Origin: Bin25 sp026709415
Lineage (GTDB): Bacteria > Bacteroidota > Bacteroidia > Flavobacteriales > Flavobacteriaceae
DNA length: 64,000 nt
Assembly (NCBI GenBank): GCA_965200045.1
Contig: OZ241330.1
Location: forward strand, 682,001 to 746,000
Direction: 5' to 3'
The notes below the pieces were generated by a model. That model made no database searches. It was not told the origin of the DNA and worked only from the letters and a program-made list of their open reading frames with translations. Positions 25,053 to 34,355 of this stretch are shown here, piece by piece (the first letter of the stretch is position 1; each line of letters starts with the position of its first letter). The position numbers were made by a program, and so were the translations under genes.

Positions 25053-28052
25053 ATGAAATTAACAAGAGGGAACTTTATTGCAGTTGTTGTTGCATGGATG
25101 ACCATGACGTTACAATATGGACTTTCACAAAAACCACTCAATCCCAATCTACCAAATGCTCCAGCATCTTACCTAAGTCCTAAGGACGTGCCTCTGACAG
25201 GGCATGTTTTGGATGAAGTACCAAAAGAATGGAAGTCACTTCCTGGAGGGACACTAGAAGAAGATGCGACACACTACAGAGCAGGATATCAAGGCATTCG
25301 TTGGAATTGGAAATCTTCCGATAAACTAATCATAACTAACGATTTATTGGAGCAAACCTTACTTAAAAGATACTTGAAAGTGGCTTTTGGCGGTGGCGTT
25401 GGATTTCATCTATGGATTTATAACCCTCAATCTTTAACGGATAAAACATTGGGTATTAGTATAGCTGCTAATGGCTTCAATAAAAGGATTGAATTTGGAC
25501 TGGACTATAAAGGATGGCGTACTTGCTACATCCAATTTTCAGAAATGCCCGATGGCGGTGAAGCGGAAGAGGGGACGATTGTGATCACGCCACCAAAGGG
25601 TATCGAAAGCGGATGGTTTGTTTTTGATCGCCTTGAAATAGGTGGGTTAACGCGTCATACGATGGCTGATCACCAACTATCATACTCTCAAAACCGTAAC
25701 CATTGGGTGAGTCAATTTTGGTGGGAACAAGCTGGAAAGCCCGATGTCTCTGAGGAACCAAGTGAGGATGAAAAGGCAATCTTCGCCACCATGGTCAAAA
25801 ACATCAAATTAAAGAGTCTTGGCTGGAGTTTACATGTTAATGATTGGATCCATGATGAGGAAAGAGTTTTGATGACCAACAAAGCACAAACGGAGAAAGC
25901 CAAAGTCAAAGCCAAGCGCATTAGATCAGAAGCTAAAGCACATTATGATGCTTTGGGTCTCATTCGAAATGAAAAAGGAATTTTTGGACCAAACATAGCG
26001 GCCCCATTTACCAAAGCAACTCTATATGAAAATGATATCAAGTGGGGTGAGCTAGAGCGAAAAATCTTTCCGAGTGTAGTCCTTGATTACAACTATTATG
26101 GTGATCATGAAAGTCGAGAGAGAGTACTCAACCTTTTGGATTGGTTTGAAAGCCAAGGGGTCGTTTCTGGGCACAGCTTCGGTTCGCTGAGCCACATTGG
26201 TTATGGCACTCGCAATCTTGCGATTACGTTGTTACTGATTCGTGATCTTTTAGAGGAAACGGATCGATTAGACCGATGGGTGGATACTTTGAAATGGTTG
26301 TCGGGTTTTTCACAATGTTATGTGGAACCAAAAAGAACGGGAGCAGTCGGCGATGCCGGGACCTATGTCATGGCTCGCTTGATTAGTGTCTTAATGCAAT
26401 CCGACTCTAAAGAAAAACTTCGCGACTTCAAAAGCTTTATGAAATGGCTGGATTCTGCTTTGAGTCAAAGCGATGGGACTCAAGGAATCATCAAGCATGA
26501 TTATTCATTTTATCACCATGCGCTCATGCTTTATGGATACTGGGCGACCAACGTGGCACAGTTTTATAAGGTCATTGCGGCGTTTAAGGGGACTCCCTAT
26601 GCCAATGGAATTTCAGCGAAGAACCTTCGTCAAAATTTAATCGTGGCCAATCGGATGTATCGTGGGGCAACCATTCCTTTTCATCTTCGTGGTCGCTATT
26701 TTAAACCATTAGGGGGTAATCGACTTTTTGGAGCTCTTGAAAAATTGGCATTGGATAATAATGGAGAACTCGATATGGAATTGGCTAGTACATGGCTTAA
26801 CAGTCGGTTGGATGAAAAAATTCCACCTGAATTTAAAGGAATCGATCCCTACAATCGATACCATCAAGTAGCCAATTGGGCAGGTATCTCCACGCATTCT
26901 GTTCCTGGAGCCACGGTAACGGTCACAGGAGTCAGCACCAACATCATGAATTGGGATGGTGGTGATGGTCGAAAATTCAGTCGGTACAATCGATACGGTA
27001 GCATGTATATCCATGGAAAACCCCAAGGGACTTCTTTCAGTACGGAAGATTGTGGATATGTTGACCAAGGGTGGGATTGGAGTCGTTTGCCTGGGGTGAC
27101 GAGTTTATACCTTTCGAATCCAGAATTAAAGGAGGCTACCAAAAGGACTAGTGGTTATGGTGACCATCGAGGGTTTACAGGAGGCGTTTCTCTCGATGCC
27201 AATGGGATCTATGGTTATCGCATCAGTGAAGCAAGAGATAACAAGTGGAACGGTTCGAAAAGTTATTTCTTTTTTGATGATCGTATCGTATGTCTTGGAT
27301 CTGGGCTTCAAAGTGAACACCAGGATCTCAATTTAGAAACCATTCTATTTCAACTTCACATACCTTCGACAACGGACGCTATCCATGTGGATGGAGAAAA
27401 ACTTTCCCAATTTCCATATTCCGGACAGTTTCAAAGTGATGGAATCAAATTGGTAGATACGCAAGGACACGGATATTATCTGGCAGAAGGAAATGATCTA
27501 TTGGTTGTTCGGAAACAACACCAAACCAATGGCGATTCATTTGGAAAGGTACACTCTGGTGATTTTGCGTTGGCTTGGATTGATCATGGTCAAAAGCCTG
27601 AAAACACGCAATACGAGTATATGATTCAACTAAACAACCCCGTTTCTAATCTTGATTATACGGTACTTCGTCAAGACAACACCGCCCATGTGGTTCGTGA
27701 TGAAATTTCAGGCGTGGTCGGATATGTCATTTTTCAACCGACAGAAGATCTGCCAGGTCCATTAACCGGATGTTCACGGCCTGGATTGGTGATGGTCAAA
27801 CCGGAAGGAAACAACTTAAAAGTCAGTTTTAGTGATCCAGACTTAATGATCAATCCAGGGGGTAGGAAAACGCGTTATAATCTCACGGACGCTCCTCCAA
27901 GTCCTTTACGGGAAGTCACTTTGACATTGAAAGAGGCTTTAAAAAAAGAATCGGGGAAAGGGGATGTTTCCATAGAAAATTCAGATACGAAACTGCATTT
28001 CACCACTTCAAATGCATTAGAGGAGAAATTTGTTTTGAATCAAGTCCATTGA
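25053..28052 (+). CDS. PL8 chondroitin sulfate ABC lyase-like protein (Sec-exported)
   Basis: A 999-residue protein with an N-terminal signal (ending near LQYGLSQ). About residues 40-215 form a beta-sandwich like the first domain of chondroitinase ABC. About 225-600 are the alpha/alpha toroid with the catalytic section GIIKHDYSFYHHALMLYGYW (His to Tyr spacing of 7, as in chondroitinase ABC I). The C-terminal beta domains contain GDGRKFSRYNRYGSMYIHG and WDWSRLPGVTSLYL. PL8 enzymes cleave chondroitin, dermatan or hyaluronan by beta-elimination, giving unsaturated oligosaccharides. No lipobox or type IX tail, so it is probably periplasmic. The 239-base gap before it shows no clear promoter. Confidence 0.88.
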   Translation: MKLTRGNFIAVVVAWMTMTLQYGLSQKPLNPNLPNAPASYLSPKDVPLTGHVLDEVPKEWKSLPGGTLEEDATHYRAGYQGIRWNWKSSDKLIITNDLLEQTLLKRYLKVAFGGGVGFHLWIYNPQSLTDKTLGISIAANGFNKRIEFGLDYKGWRTCYIQFSEMPDGGEAEEGTIVITPPKGIESGWFVFDRLEIGGLTRHTMADHQLSYSQNRNHWVSQFWWEQAGKPDVSEEPSEDEKAIFATMVKNIKLKSLGWSLHVNDWIHDEERVLMTNKAQTEKAKVKAKRIRSEAKAHYDALGLIRNEKGIFGPNIAAPFTKATLYENDIKWGELERKIFPSVVLDYNYYGDHESRERVLNLLDWFESQGVVSGHSFGSLSHIGYGTRNLAITLLLIRDLLEETDRLDRWVDTLKWLSGFSQCYVEPKRTGAVGDAGTYVMARLISVLMQSDSKEKLRDFKSFMKWLDSALSQSDGTQGIIKHDYSFYHHALMLYGYWATNVAQFYKVIAAFKGTPYANGISAKNLRQNLIVANRMYRGATIPFHLRGRYFKPLGGNRLFGALEKLALDNNGELDMELASTWLNSRLDEKIPPEFKGIDPYNRYHQVANWAGISTHSVPGATVTVTGVSTNIMNWDGGDGRKFSRYNRYGSMYIHGKPQGTSFSTEDCGYVDQGWDWSRLPGVTSLYLSNPELKEATKRTSGYGDHRGFTGGVSLDANGIYGYRISEARDNKWNGSKSYFFFDDRIVCLGSGLQSEHQDLNLETILFQLHIPSTTDAIHVDGEKLSQFPYSGQFQSDGIKLVDTQGHGYYLAEGNDLLVVRKQHQTNGDSFGKVHSGDFALAWIDHGQKPENTQYEYMIQLNNPVSNLDYTVLRQDNTAHVVRDEISGVVGYVIFQPTEDLPGPLTGCSRPGLVMVKPEGNNLKVSFSDPDLMINPGGRKTRYNLTDAPPSPLREVTLTLKEALKKESGKGDVSIENSDTKLHFTTSNALEEKFVLNQVH

Positions 28053-28228
28053 AGTGAAACACTTTCCTCTAACTTCTACTGTTTCATCGCTTTAATCACT
28101 TGCCAAACGCCAATGAGTATATCGGATCAATGGAAATCAGAGATGGCTTTTCACAGTCCCGTGGATATGGTTCATCGTGATTGTTTTTAAAATCGTCTTT
28201 AGAAAAAAGTAATTATAAATCACATCAA

Positions 28229-30124
28229 ATGAAATTCGTAAAACTAATAGCGCTCAGTATGATACTGTTTTCAATAGCTATTCAAGAACCCTTCGCAATG
28301 ACTAATGAAGTTATTTCAGTTCATTCGCCAGATGGCGAAATTTCGTTAGAACTTTCGCTTCACGATGATGAAGGGTTCAACTATCGGTTGTTTTGGAGAG
28401 GGCAACTAATGATCGATCACTCAAAACTATCGATATTACCTAGTCAAAGAATCGAAATCATCGATGCCTCTGAGCGAACAGTGGATCAAATATGGAATCC
28501 CACTTGGGGTCAGTTTAGTACCATTCGGGATCTCTTTAATGAAACCACCATTGACTTGAATATTGCTGGTGCTCCAGTAAAGTTGTTCTGTCGTGTTTAT
28601 AATAATGGGATTGCTTTTCGATTTATGACGGAACCGAATCAAGTCATCAAGCAAGCAACCTATCATTGTGACTTTAATTTCTTAGAAGGGAGTAAAATAC
28701 ATTATCCCTTGGGAGAAAGAGAACCCGTCGGTCCCATTAGTGTCCATGAAGTAAAAAAAAGGATACGGCTTCCAGTGGTGGTTGAACATGCGTCCGGTAA
28801 ATACCTCTCACTTTTGGAATCGGACCTGTACAGTGCAGAAGGTTTCTCCGTCATGCAATTTCAAACCGATGGGGGGTTATTATATTCATCAAACCCAATG
28901 GAATCTGAAACTGGAAAAATAACAACGCCTTGGCGGGTGATTTTATTGGAAGACAGAATAGGAGACTTTGTAACCAACTCAACGCCGTTGAATTTGGCAA
29001 CGCCAAATCAGATCGAAGATACTTCTTGGATCAAACCAGGAAAATCCTTGTGGGATTGGCGTGTCATAGGCTATAAGGCACTAGATGGATTCAAGTATGG
29101 GGCGAATACCGAGAGTTACTTGAGATTTATTGACTTTGCTTCAGACAATGAGATCGAATACTTTCTCATTGATGCGAAATGGTATAGGAGCATCAGCGAA
29201 GGAGTTATTGAACATCAAAACAATTTAGATATAGCAAGAGTAAGTACTTACTCCGAGGAAAAAGGGGTGGATTTGATTTTGTATTATGATCGAAAAAGAG
29301 GTCATTACGGAGACGATAAAGACTTGTTCGATCATTATCAAGCATTGGGTATGAAAGGAATTAAATATGGTTTTATGAAAGATAATGTACCGTTTACGCG
29401 TAGAGCCGTTGAACTGAGTGCTCAAAGCAAACTCCATATCAACTTCCACGACAACCCCGTTCCCTTTACTGGAATCAGGAGAACGTTTCCTAATGCTTTT
29501 ACAAGAGAATACTGTCATGCTCAGCAAGATGCTCGCAGAGCATTTACCCCAGAGTCTTTCATCAAAATGGCGCTAGTGAATGCGATTCAAGGACCACTAG
29601 ACATGACCAATGGTATTTTTGACATCACGGGATTTAACCAAGGCGAAAGAGCCCGAGGTCCTAAGGAGTTGAACACCTATTATTCTACCGTGGCATCTGA
29701 AGCGGCTCGTACTTTAATCATCTTTAGTGGATTGGTGTGCCTTCCCGATGCTCCTGAAGCGTATACTGAAAAAGCTGATTTATTTGAATTTATTCAAAAG
29801 CAACCCGTTGGTCAATGGGACGAAAGCAAAGTCATCGATGCCAAAATCGGATCGCATATATCCACAGCCAGACGTCATGGAGAGCAATGGTTTGTTGGAA
29901 GTGTTGCTAGTCAAAAAGGCATCACTCTAAAGATTGCATTGGATTTTCTCAAAGAAGATACAGAATATGAGATTACATTTTATGAAGACACCGAAAACAC
30001 ACACTGCAAAACGAACCCTGAAGCTTACAGAGTTCGTAAAGCGACGGCTCTAAAAGGGGACGTTGTCAATGCGATCTTGGCGCCTGGTGGAGGGCATGGC
30101 ATGTGGATAAAACCCAAGATATAA
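28229..30124 (+). CDS. Glycoside hydrolase family 97 protein
   Basis: A GH97-type enzyme of about 630 residues. It has a Sec signal (MKFVKLIALSMILFSIAI), an N-terminal beta-sandwich (to about residue 260), a TIM barrel, and a C-terminal beta domain. Family landmarks are SLWDWRVIGYKALDGFKYGA, GIKYGFMKDN, HDNPVPFTGIRRTFPNAFTR and GPLDMTNGIFDI. GH97 has retaining and inverting branches. Where retaining members have a catalytic Asp (KxDF), this protein has Gly (KYGF), which would suit the inverting branch; the HE pair seen in many members is HD here. Activity is therefore uncertain. The start at 28229 is chosen for the signal; the 16 residues upstream are not signal-like. It lies between the lyase and a sulfatase gene. 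Confidence 0.87.
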   Translation: MKFVKLIALSMILFSIAIQEPFAMTNEVISVHSPDGEISLELSLHDDEGFNYRLFWRGQLMIDHSKLSILPSQRIEIIDASERTVDQIWNPTWGQFSTIRDLFNETTIDLNIAGAPVKLFCRVYNNGIAFRFMTEPNQVIKQATYHCDFNFLEGSKIHYPLGEREPVGPISVHEVKKRIRLPVVVEHASGKYLSLLESDLYSAEGFSVMQFQTDGGLLYSSNPMESETGKITTPWRVILLEDRIGDFVTNSTPLNLATPNQIEDTSWIKPGKSLWDWRVIGYKALDGFKYGANTESYLRFIDFASDNEIEYFLIDAKWYRSISEGVIEHQNNLDIARVSTYSEEKGVDLILYYDRKRGHYGDDKDLFDHYQALGMKGIKYGFMKDNVPFTRRAVELSAQSKLHINFHDNPVPFTGIRRTFPNAFTREYCHAQQDARRAFTPESFIKMALVNAIQGPLDMTNGIFDITGFNQGERARGPKELNTYYSTVASEAARTLIIFSGLVCLPDAPEAYTEKADLFEFIQKQPVGQWDESKVIDAKIGSHISTARRHGEQWFVGSVASQKGITLKIALDFLKEDTEYEITFYEDTENTHCKTNPEAYRVRKATALKGDVVNAILAPGGGHGMWIKPKI

Positions 30125-30173
30125 AATGGATTAGAAAATAATCCGAAGCCATGTATCCTATCTCAACATCGAT

Positions 30174-31637
30174 ATGAAGTTTATTCGTAGAACTTTTTGT
30201 GTCCTCTTCTTGTTTTTAGTCGTCTACATGCTGAATGTTGGCCATACGGTCATACCTCAAAGCAGGGATACCAAAAAAGAACCTCGCCCCAATATTCTTT
30301 GGATTTATTTAGAAGATGTCAGTGGTTGGTTTGGAACCTATGGCGATGATGTCATCAAAACTCCCCATATCGATAAGCTTGCCAAGAGGGGGATCCGTTA
30401 TCATCGTTTCTATACGACAGCTCCTGTTTGTTCTGCATCGAGATCCGCCATCATCACAGGCATGATGCAAACAACCATCGGGGCCCATCATCATCGGAGC
30501 AGTCGATCCAAATTCAGAAATCAAACGTTGGATGAATACGATCAAAATATCCTTCCCGATCAAGTCATTCCACTGCCCATACGCTTGAAGCAAGCGGGAT
30601 ATTGGACGTTCAATGAAGGAGGAAAAGATGATTATAATTTCGAGTGGAATACCAAAGCGTTTTATGACTTTTTTAAACGGCCATGGGGTCCAGATTCTTT
30701 TGTATCCGGAGAAGTTCTCAAACATAACACGGAAAACAAACCGTTTTTTGGTCAGATACAACTGAAGGGTGGAAAACATAGGGATATCCCCAAAATGGTG
30801 GATCGATTACAAGTGCCAGTCCCCCCCTACTATCCAGATATTCCAGAAATACGTGAAGAAATAGGTCATCATTATGACTGCTTAATCGAAACCGATCGAC
30901 AAGTTGGAGAAATTATGAAGGCGTTAAAAAAGAAAGGGCTTCACGAAAACACTTTTGTTTTTTTATTCAGTGATCATGGCATGAGATTGCATCGCCATAA
31001 ACAGTTTTTATATGATGGTGGGATTCGAATGCCGTTGATGCTCTCTGGTCCAGGAATAAAAGCCAATCAGACTAGCGATGATTTGATTAGTGGTATCGAT
31101 ATTGCAGCAACGACTTTGGCTTTAGCGGGAATGGAGGTTCCCAAAGAAATGGAAGGCCAGACGATCATTGGGAAGGATTATAAAAAAAGAGATTATGTGG
31201 TTGCTGCTCGAGACCGTTGTGACTTTACAATTGACCGAATCAGATCAGTGATCACCCCACAGTTTAAGTACATCAAAAACTACTTGACCGATAGACCTTA
31301 CCTGCAACCGAGTTATAAGGATGGTTGGTCGGTATCTAAAAAACTTAGAAAAATGAAGGCAGAAGGATTACTGAATGAAAGTCAATTTGCATTTTTTGGA
31401 AGTCTAAGACCCGAAGAAGAGCTCTATGATATCATCAATGATCCGCATGAAATACACAATTTAGCTAACGATACGGCATATTTGGGTGAGATTATCAGAC
31501 ATAGAAATTATTTGGCTGAATGGATTGACCAAACAGAAGATAAAGGACAACAAATAGAATCGGTTCTTGGTTTAAAAGCCACACTTCAAATTTGGGGGAA
31601 GAAATGTATCAATCCTGAGTATGACTTGGTCAGGTAA
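30174..31637 (+). CDS. Exported sulfatase (S1 family), PUL sulfatase 3
   Basis: The formylglycine motif is CSASR in TAPVCSASRSAIITGMMQTT, a C-x-A-x-R variant that is still acceptable for maturation. It is followed by IGAHHHRSS, as in the heparan-N-sulfatase-like group. LWIYLEDVSGWFGTYGDDVI and LFSDHGMRLHRHKQFLYDGG carry the metal-binding residues. A Sec signal is at residues about 1-25. The start is 49 bases after the GH97 stop, so it is probably cotranscribed with it. No sulfate position assigned. Confidence 0.9.
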   Translation: MKFIRRTFCVLFLFLVVYMLNVGHTVIPQSRDTKKEPRPNILWIYLEDVSGWFGTYGDDVIKTPHIDKLAKRGIRYHRFYTTAPVCSASRSAIITGMMQTTIGAHHHRSSRSKFRNQTLDEYDQNILPDQVIPLPIRLKQAGYWTFNEGGKDDYNFEWNTKAFYDFFKRPWGPDSFVSGEVLKHNTENKPFFGQIQLKGGKHRDIPKMVDRLQVPVPPYYPDIPEIREEIGHHYDCLIETDRQVGEIMKALKKKGLHENTFVFLFSDHGMRLHRHKQFLYDGGIRMPLMLSGPGIKANQTSDDLISGIDIAATTLALAGMEVPKEMEGQTIIGKDYKKRDYVVAARDRCDFTIDRIRSVITPQFKYIKNYLTDRPYLQPSYKDGWSVSKKLRKMKAEGLLNESQFAFFGSLRPEEELYDIINDPHEIHNLANDTAYLGEIIRHRNYLAEWIDQTEDKGQQIESVLGLKATLQIWGKKCINPEYDLVR

Positions 31638-32046
31638 GAAACGATTCCAAAGGAGTTGTTTTCACATTCACACACCATGATATCAAAAAATGGGAGCCAT
31701 GTTTAAAGATTTTATTACATTCACTCCACGATAACAATGGCTATAGAACCAAACAATAAATGATAAAAACAACACATTCAATAAAGAGGGATTTTTGACT
31801 CAATCGTTTGCCATAGCGGAAGCCGAAATTTTATTGCAAAGGTCCCTAACAGTCAAAATAAGGAGTTAATAAAAAAAAACGCACTAACTTTGAACCAATG
31901 GATGCATTATTTATGATCGAATGAAAAGATATAGAAATTACAAAGCCTATCCTTGTGTTTCATCGATAACTTTAAGAATAGAATTATTTGACTCAACGAA
32001 TGATAGATGAAGTTTCTTGAAAAGGGCTTTATAAATCTAAAAAAAA
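31638..32046. other. Intergenic region before the small-ORF pair
   Basis: No gene seen. TAACTTTG at 31885-31892 fits the -7 consensus and could start transcription toward the two small frames at 32047-32373, but I found no -33 box at the right distance. Confidence 0.3.
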
Positions 32047-32121
32047 ATGAAGAACTTTAAAGCGATGTTAAAGAACATATATCAAAAATGGAGGGAAAGT
32101 TTTGGTGAAAATGAAACATAA
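32047..32121 (+). CDS. Very small ORF abutting the XhlA-like gene
   Basis: A 24-codon frame (MKNFKAMLKNIYQKWRESFG plus four residues) whose TAA is directly followed by the ATG of the next frame. No family is recognisable. The junction (TAAATG) would permit coupled translation. It may be a leader peptide or chance. Confidence 0.3.
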   Translation: MKNFKAMLKNIYQKWRESFGENET

Positions 32122-32373
32122 ATGATAGATACAATGAATGCAACCAAAGACGATATAAAGGAATTAAAAAATTTTTTTACGAATAGAGATAAGAATAGAG
32201 AAAGAGTAGATGCAGAACTACTAGAAAGAGTTAAAAATATAGAGAATAGGGTTTATAGTATGAATGACAAAATAGCGAGTAATGGTAAAGATATTTATTG
32301 GATTAAAAGAATAGGGGTATTTATGGTAACGGTATTAGCAGGGTTATGGAGTAGTTTATTTTTTAACAAATGA
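32122..32373 (+). CDS. Small coiled-coil/membrane protein resembling phage XhlA
   Basis: An 83-residue protein. About residues 7-55 are a charged coiled-coil (ERVDAELLERVKNIENRVYS), followed by KDIYWIKR and a single C-terminal membrane helix (IGVFMVTVLAGLWSSLFF). This order is that of XhlA-like haemolysin/holin-helper proteins of phages. It is a stray gene inside the sulfatase array; no other phage gene is visible. Start could also be the Met at 32134. Confidence 0.5.
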   Translation: MIDTMNATKDDIKELKNFFTNRDKNRERVDAELLERVKNIENRVYSMNDKIASNGKDIYWIKRIGVFMVTVLAGLWSSLFFNK

Positions 32374-32405
32374 AAACGAGCCAACTTCCGTCCATGAAAG
32401 TTCCT

Positions 32406-32439
32406 TGCCCTCTAAATGTTTCCTCCTATAGAGGGGGCA
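32406..32439. repeat. Imperfect hairpin after the XhlA-like gene
   Basis: TGCCCTCTA and TAGAGGGGGCA pair with one bulged G around a loop of about 14 bases. No T run follows, so a standard terminator is not supported. The rest of the gap to 32650 holds only short broken frames, for example 32553-32621. Confidence 0.4.
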
Positions 32440-32650
32440 GGTATTTAACCTCATAGAATTAATGAGTACTAAAATACGCTACATCAGAAATAATATACAT
32501 AGGAACTATTGACCAACCAATCCAAGTATCTAGAAATCATAGAAATGGGTGACACAGAGGGAATTGATAAAGTGGTCAATAAGACGATGCCACAGGCATT
32601 ATGTGCTATTTCGCAATGAATCTCAATAACAGTTTTATCGAATACAATTG

Positions 32651-34126
32651 ATGCAGAAAATAATTTTTATAGCTTTATCGACTCTGTTCATATTTTCTAT
32701 TGAAAAAAAGGAATGGATCATTGTTGAAAAGGAAAAACCGAATATTTTATTCATTTCCATAGATGATTTAAATGATTGGCCTGGATTTTTAGGGAATTTC
32801 CCCAAAGTCCATACGCCAAATATGGATAAACTAGCCGAAAATGGAATGGTTTTTAACAATGCACACTGCCAGGCACCTATTTGTGCCCCTTCGAGAACGT
32901 CTCTATTCACAGGGCTTTATCCACATTCAACGGGCTTGTATTATCAATTTCCAGACAAAGAAATACATGTAGGCAGTGAAAAAGCAAAGAACACCATTTT
33001 TTTGCCTGATTATTTTGAAAATCACGGTTACAAAACTTTAGGGGTCGGGAAAATATTCCATAATGGCGATAAACTTTCTGTTTTTCAAGAATTTGGTGAT
33101 ATTTTTCAAGGATTTGGACCCAGACCTGAGACGCCACTGAACTACAGTAGCAAGTGGTTTTCCGATATTCGAAGAACAGGCACGGACTGGGGTCCTATGG
33201 ATTTATCAGACTCTGAAATGACCGATTATGAAATAGCCGATTGGGCCATAGAAAAAATAGAACAGAATCATGAAAAACCATTCTTTTTCGCCGTGGGTTT
33301 CATCCGTCCTCATGTTCCTTGGTATGTTCCAAAAAAATGGTTTGATCTATTTGATATCAATAGCATCGAGACGCCTCCTTACCTTGAAAATGATTTGGAT
33401 GATGTTCCAGAAGTATCTCGTCGATTGCATGAAATGCCAGCCATGCCCAACACACAGTGGCTCATTGAAGAAGGAAAATGGAAATCGATGGTGCATTCAT
33501 ATCTAGCGAGCACGGCTTTTGTTGATCATCAAATTGGGAGAGTACTCACAGCTCTTGAGAATAGTCCATATAGAGATAATACCATCGTGGTCTTATGGTC
33601 TGACCATGGCTATCATCTTGGAGAAAAAGAACGTACTTGCAAGCACTCACTGTGGCAAAGAGCCACACGAGTGCCGTTAGTGTTTGCTGGCCCAAACATT
33701 AAAAAAGGTAGCAATACAGATGCAGCAGTCGGTCTCATTGACCTTTATCCTACTTTGCTTGAAATGTGTGGATTACCAAAATACACAGCCAATGAAGGTC
33801 ATAGTTTGATGCCACTGATCATAAACCCCAAAGAAAAGTGGCCACATGTAGCCATCACTTCTTATGGATATAAAAACATTTCTTTGTACAATAAAAATTA
33901 TCATTTCATTCATTATGCTGACGGCACGGGTGAACTTTATGATCTCAGAAAAGATCCAAATGAATGGGATAACCTTTTCGATCAGCCTGATTTTGAAAAA
34001 GTAGTGATGCAATTCAAAGAGTTAATGCCTAAAAACCATGCTCCGATATCCCCTGTTAATAAGATCAATGCCAACGAGTATATCGACGCTGAGCTTTTAA
34101 AGTTTGGTATCGAGCCTCAATACTAA
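32651..34126 (+). CDS. Exported sulfatase, iduronate-2-sulfatase-like (S1_7 type), PUL sulfatase 4
   Basis: The formylglycine motif is CAPSR in QAPICAPSRTSLFTGLYPHS. The features NILFISIDDLNDWPGFLG, FIRPHVPWYVPKKWFDLF and LWSDHGYHLGEKERTCKHSL are typical of the iduronate-2-sulfatase-like group. In a dermatan/chondroitin context it may remove a 2-O-sulfate from uronic acid; that is family-based inference. The start at 32651 is the ATG after a TTG at 32648. The N-terminus is a short hydrophobic leader (IIFIALSTLFIFS) without an obvious cleavage site. Confidence 0.92.
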   Translation: MQKIIFIALSTLFIFSIEKKEWIIVEKEKPNILFISIDDLNDWPGFLGNFPKVHTPNMDKLAENGMVFNNAHCQAPICAPSRTSLFTGLYPHSTGLYYQFPDKEIHVGSEKAKNTIFLPDYFENHGYKTLGVGKIFHNGDKLSVFQEFGDIFQGFGPRPETPLNYSSKWFSDIRRTGTDWGPMDLSDSEMTDYEIADWAIEKIEQNHEKPFFFAVGFIRPHVPWYVPKKWFDLFDINSIETPPYLENDLDDVPEVSRRLHEMPAMPNTQWLIEEGKWKSMVHSYLASTAFVDHQIGRVLTALENSPYRDNTIVVLWSDHGYHLGEKERTCKHSLWQRATRVPLVFAGPNIKKGSNTDAAVGLIDLYPTLLEMCGLPKYTANEGHSLMPLIINPKEKWPHVAITSYGYKNISLYNKNYHFIHYADGTGELYDLRKDPNEWDNLFDQPDFEKVVMQFKELMPKNHAPISPVNKINANEYIDAELLKFGIEPQY

Positions 34127-34355
34127 TTGTATTACCCTGGTGAACGGTTATTCATGATACATAAGTATTCTACAGAGATTTGTTGTACAACCTCAAAGTC
34201 TAGCTTTATCCATCGAGTTAGTGTGGTTTGGTTCAAACTTAAAACTCGTTTGCTTGGCAAACTGTCTTCTCAAGCCATACTCGGTCATGGATTGCTCATT
34301 TTCGATTTTGAAGTACAGGGTTTATTTTTCAAAAGACACTAAACGAACTATTGAT

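Noticed and set aside
34127..34355. 71-codon plus-strand frame and a 45-residue N-terminal extension of the GH29 gene
   Set aside because: Neither is signal-like or conserved. The signal peptide at 34356 is a better start.
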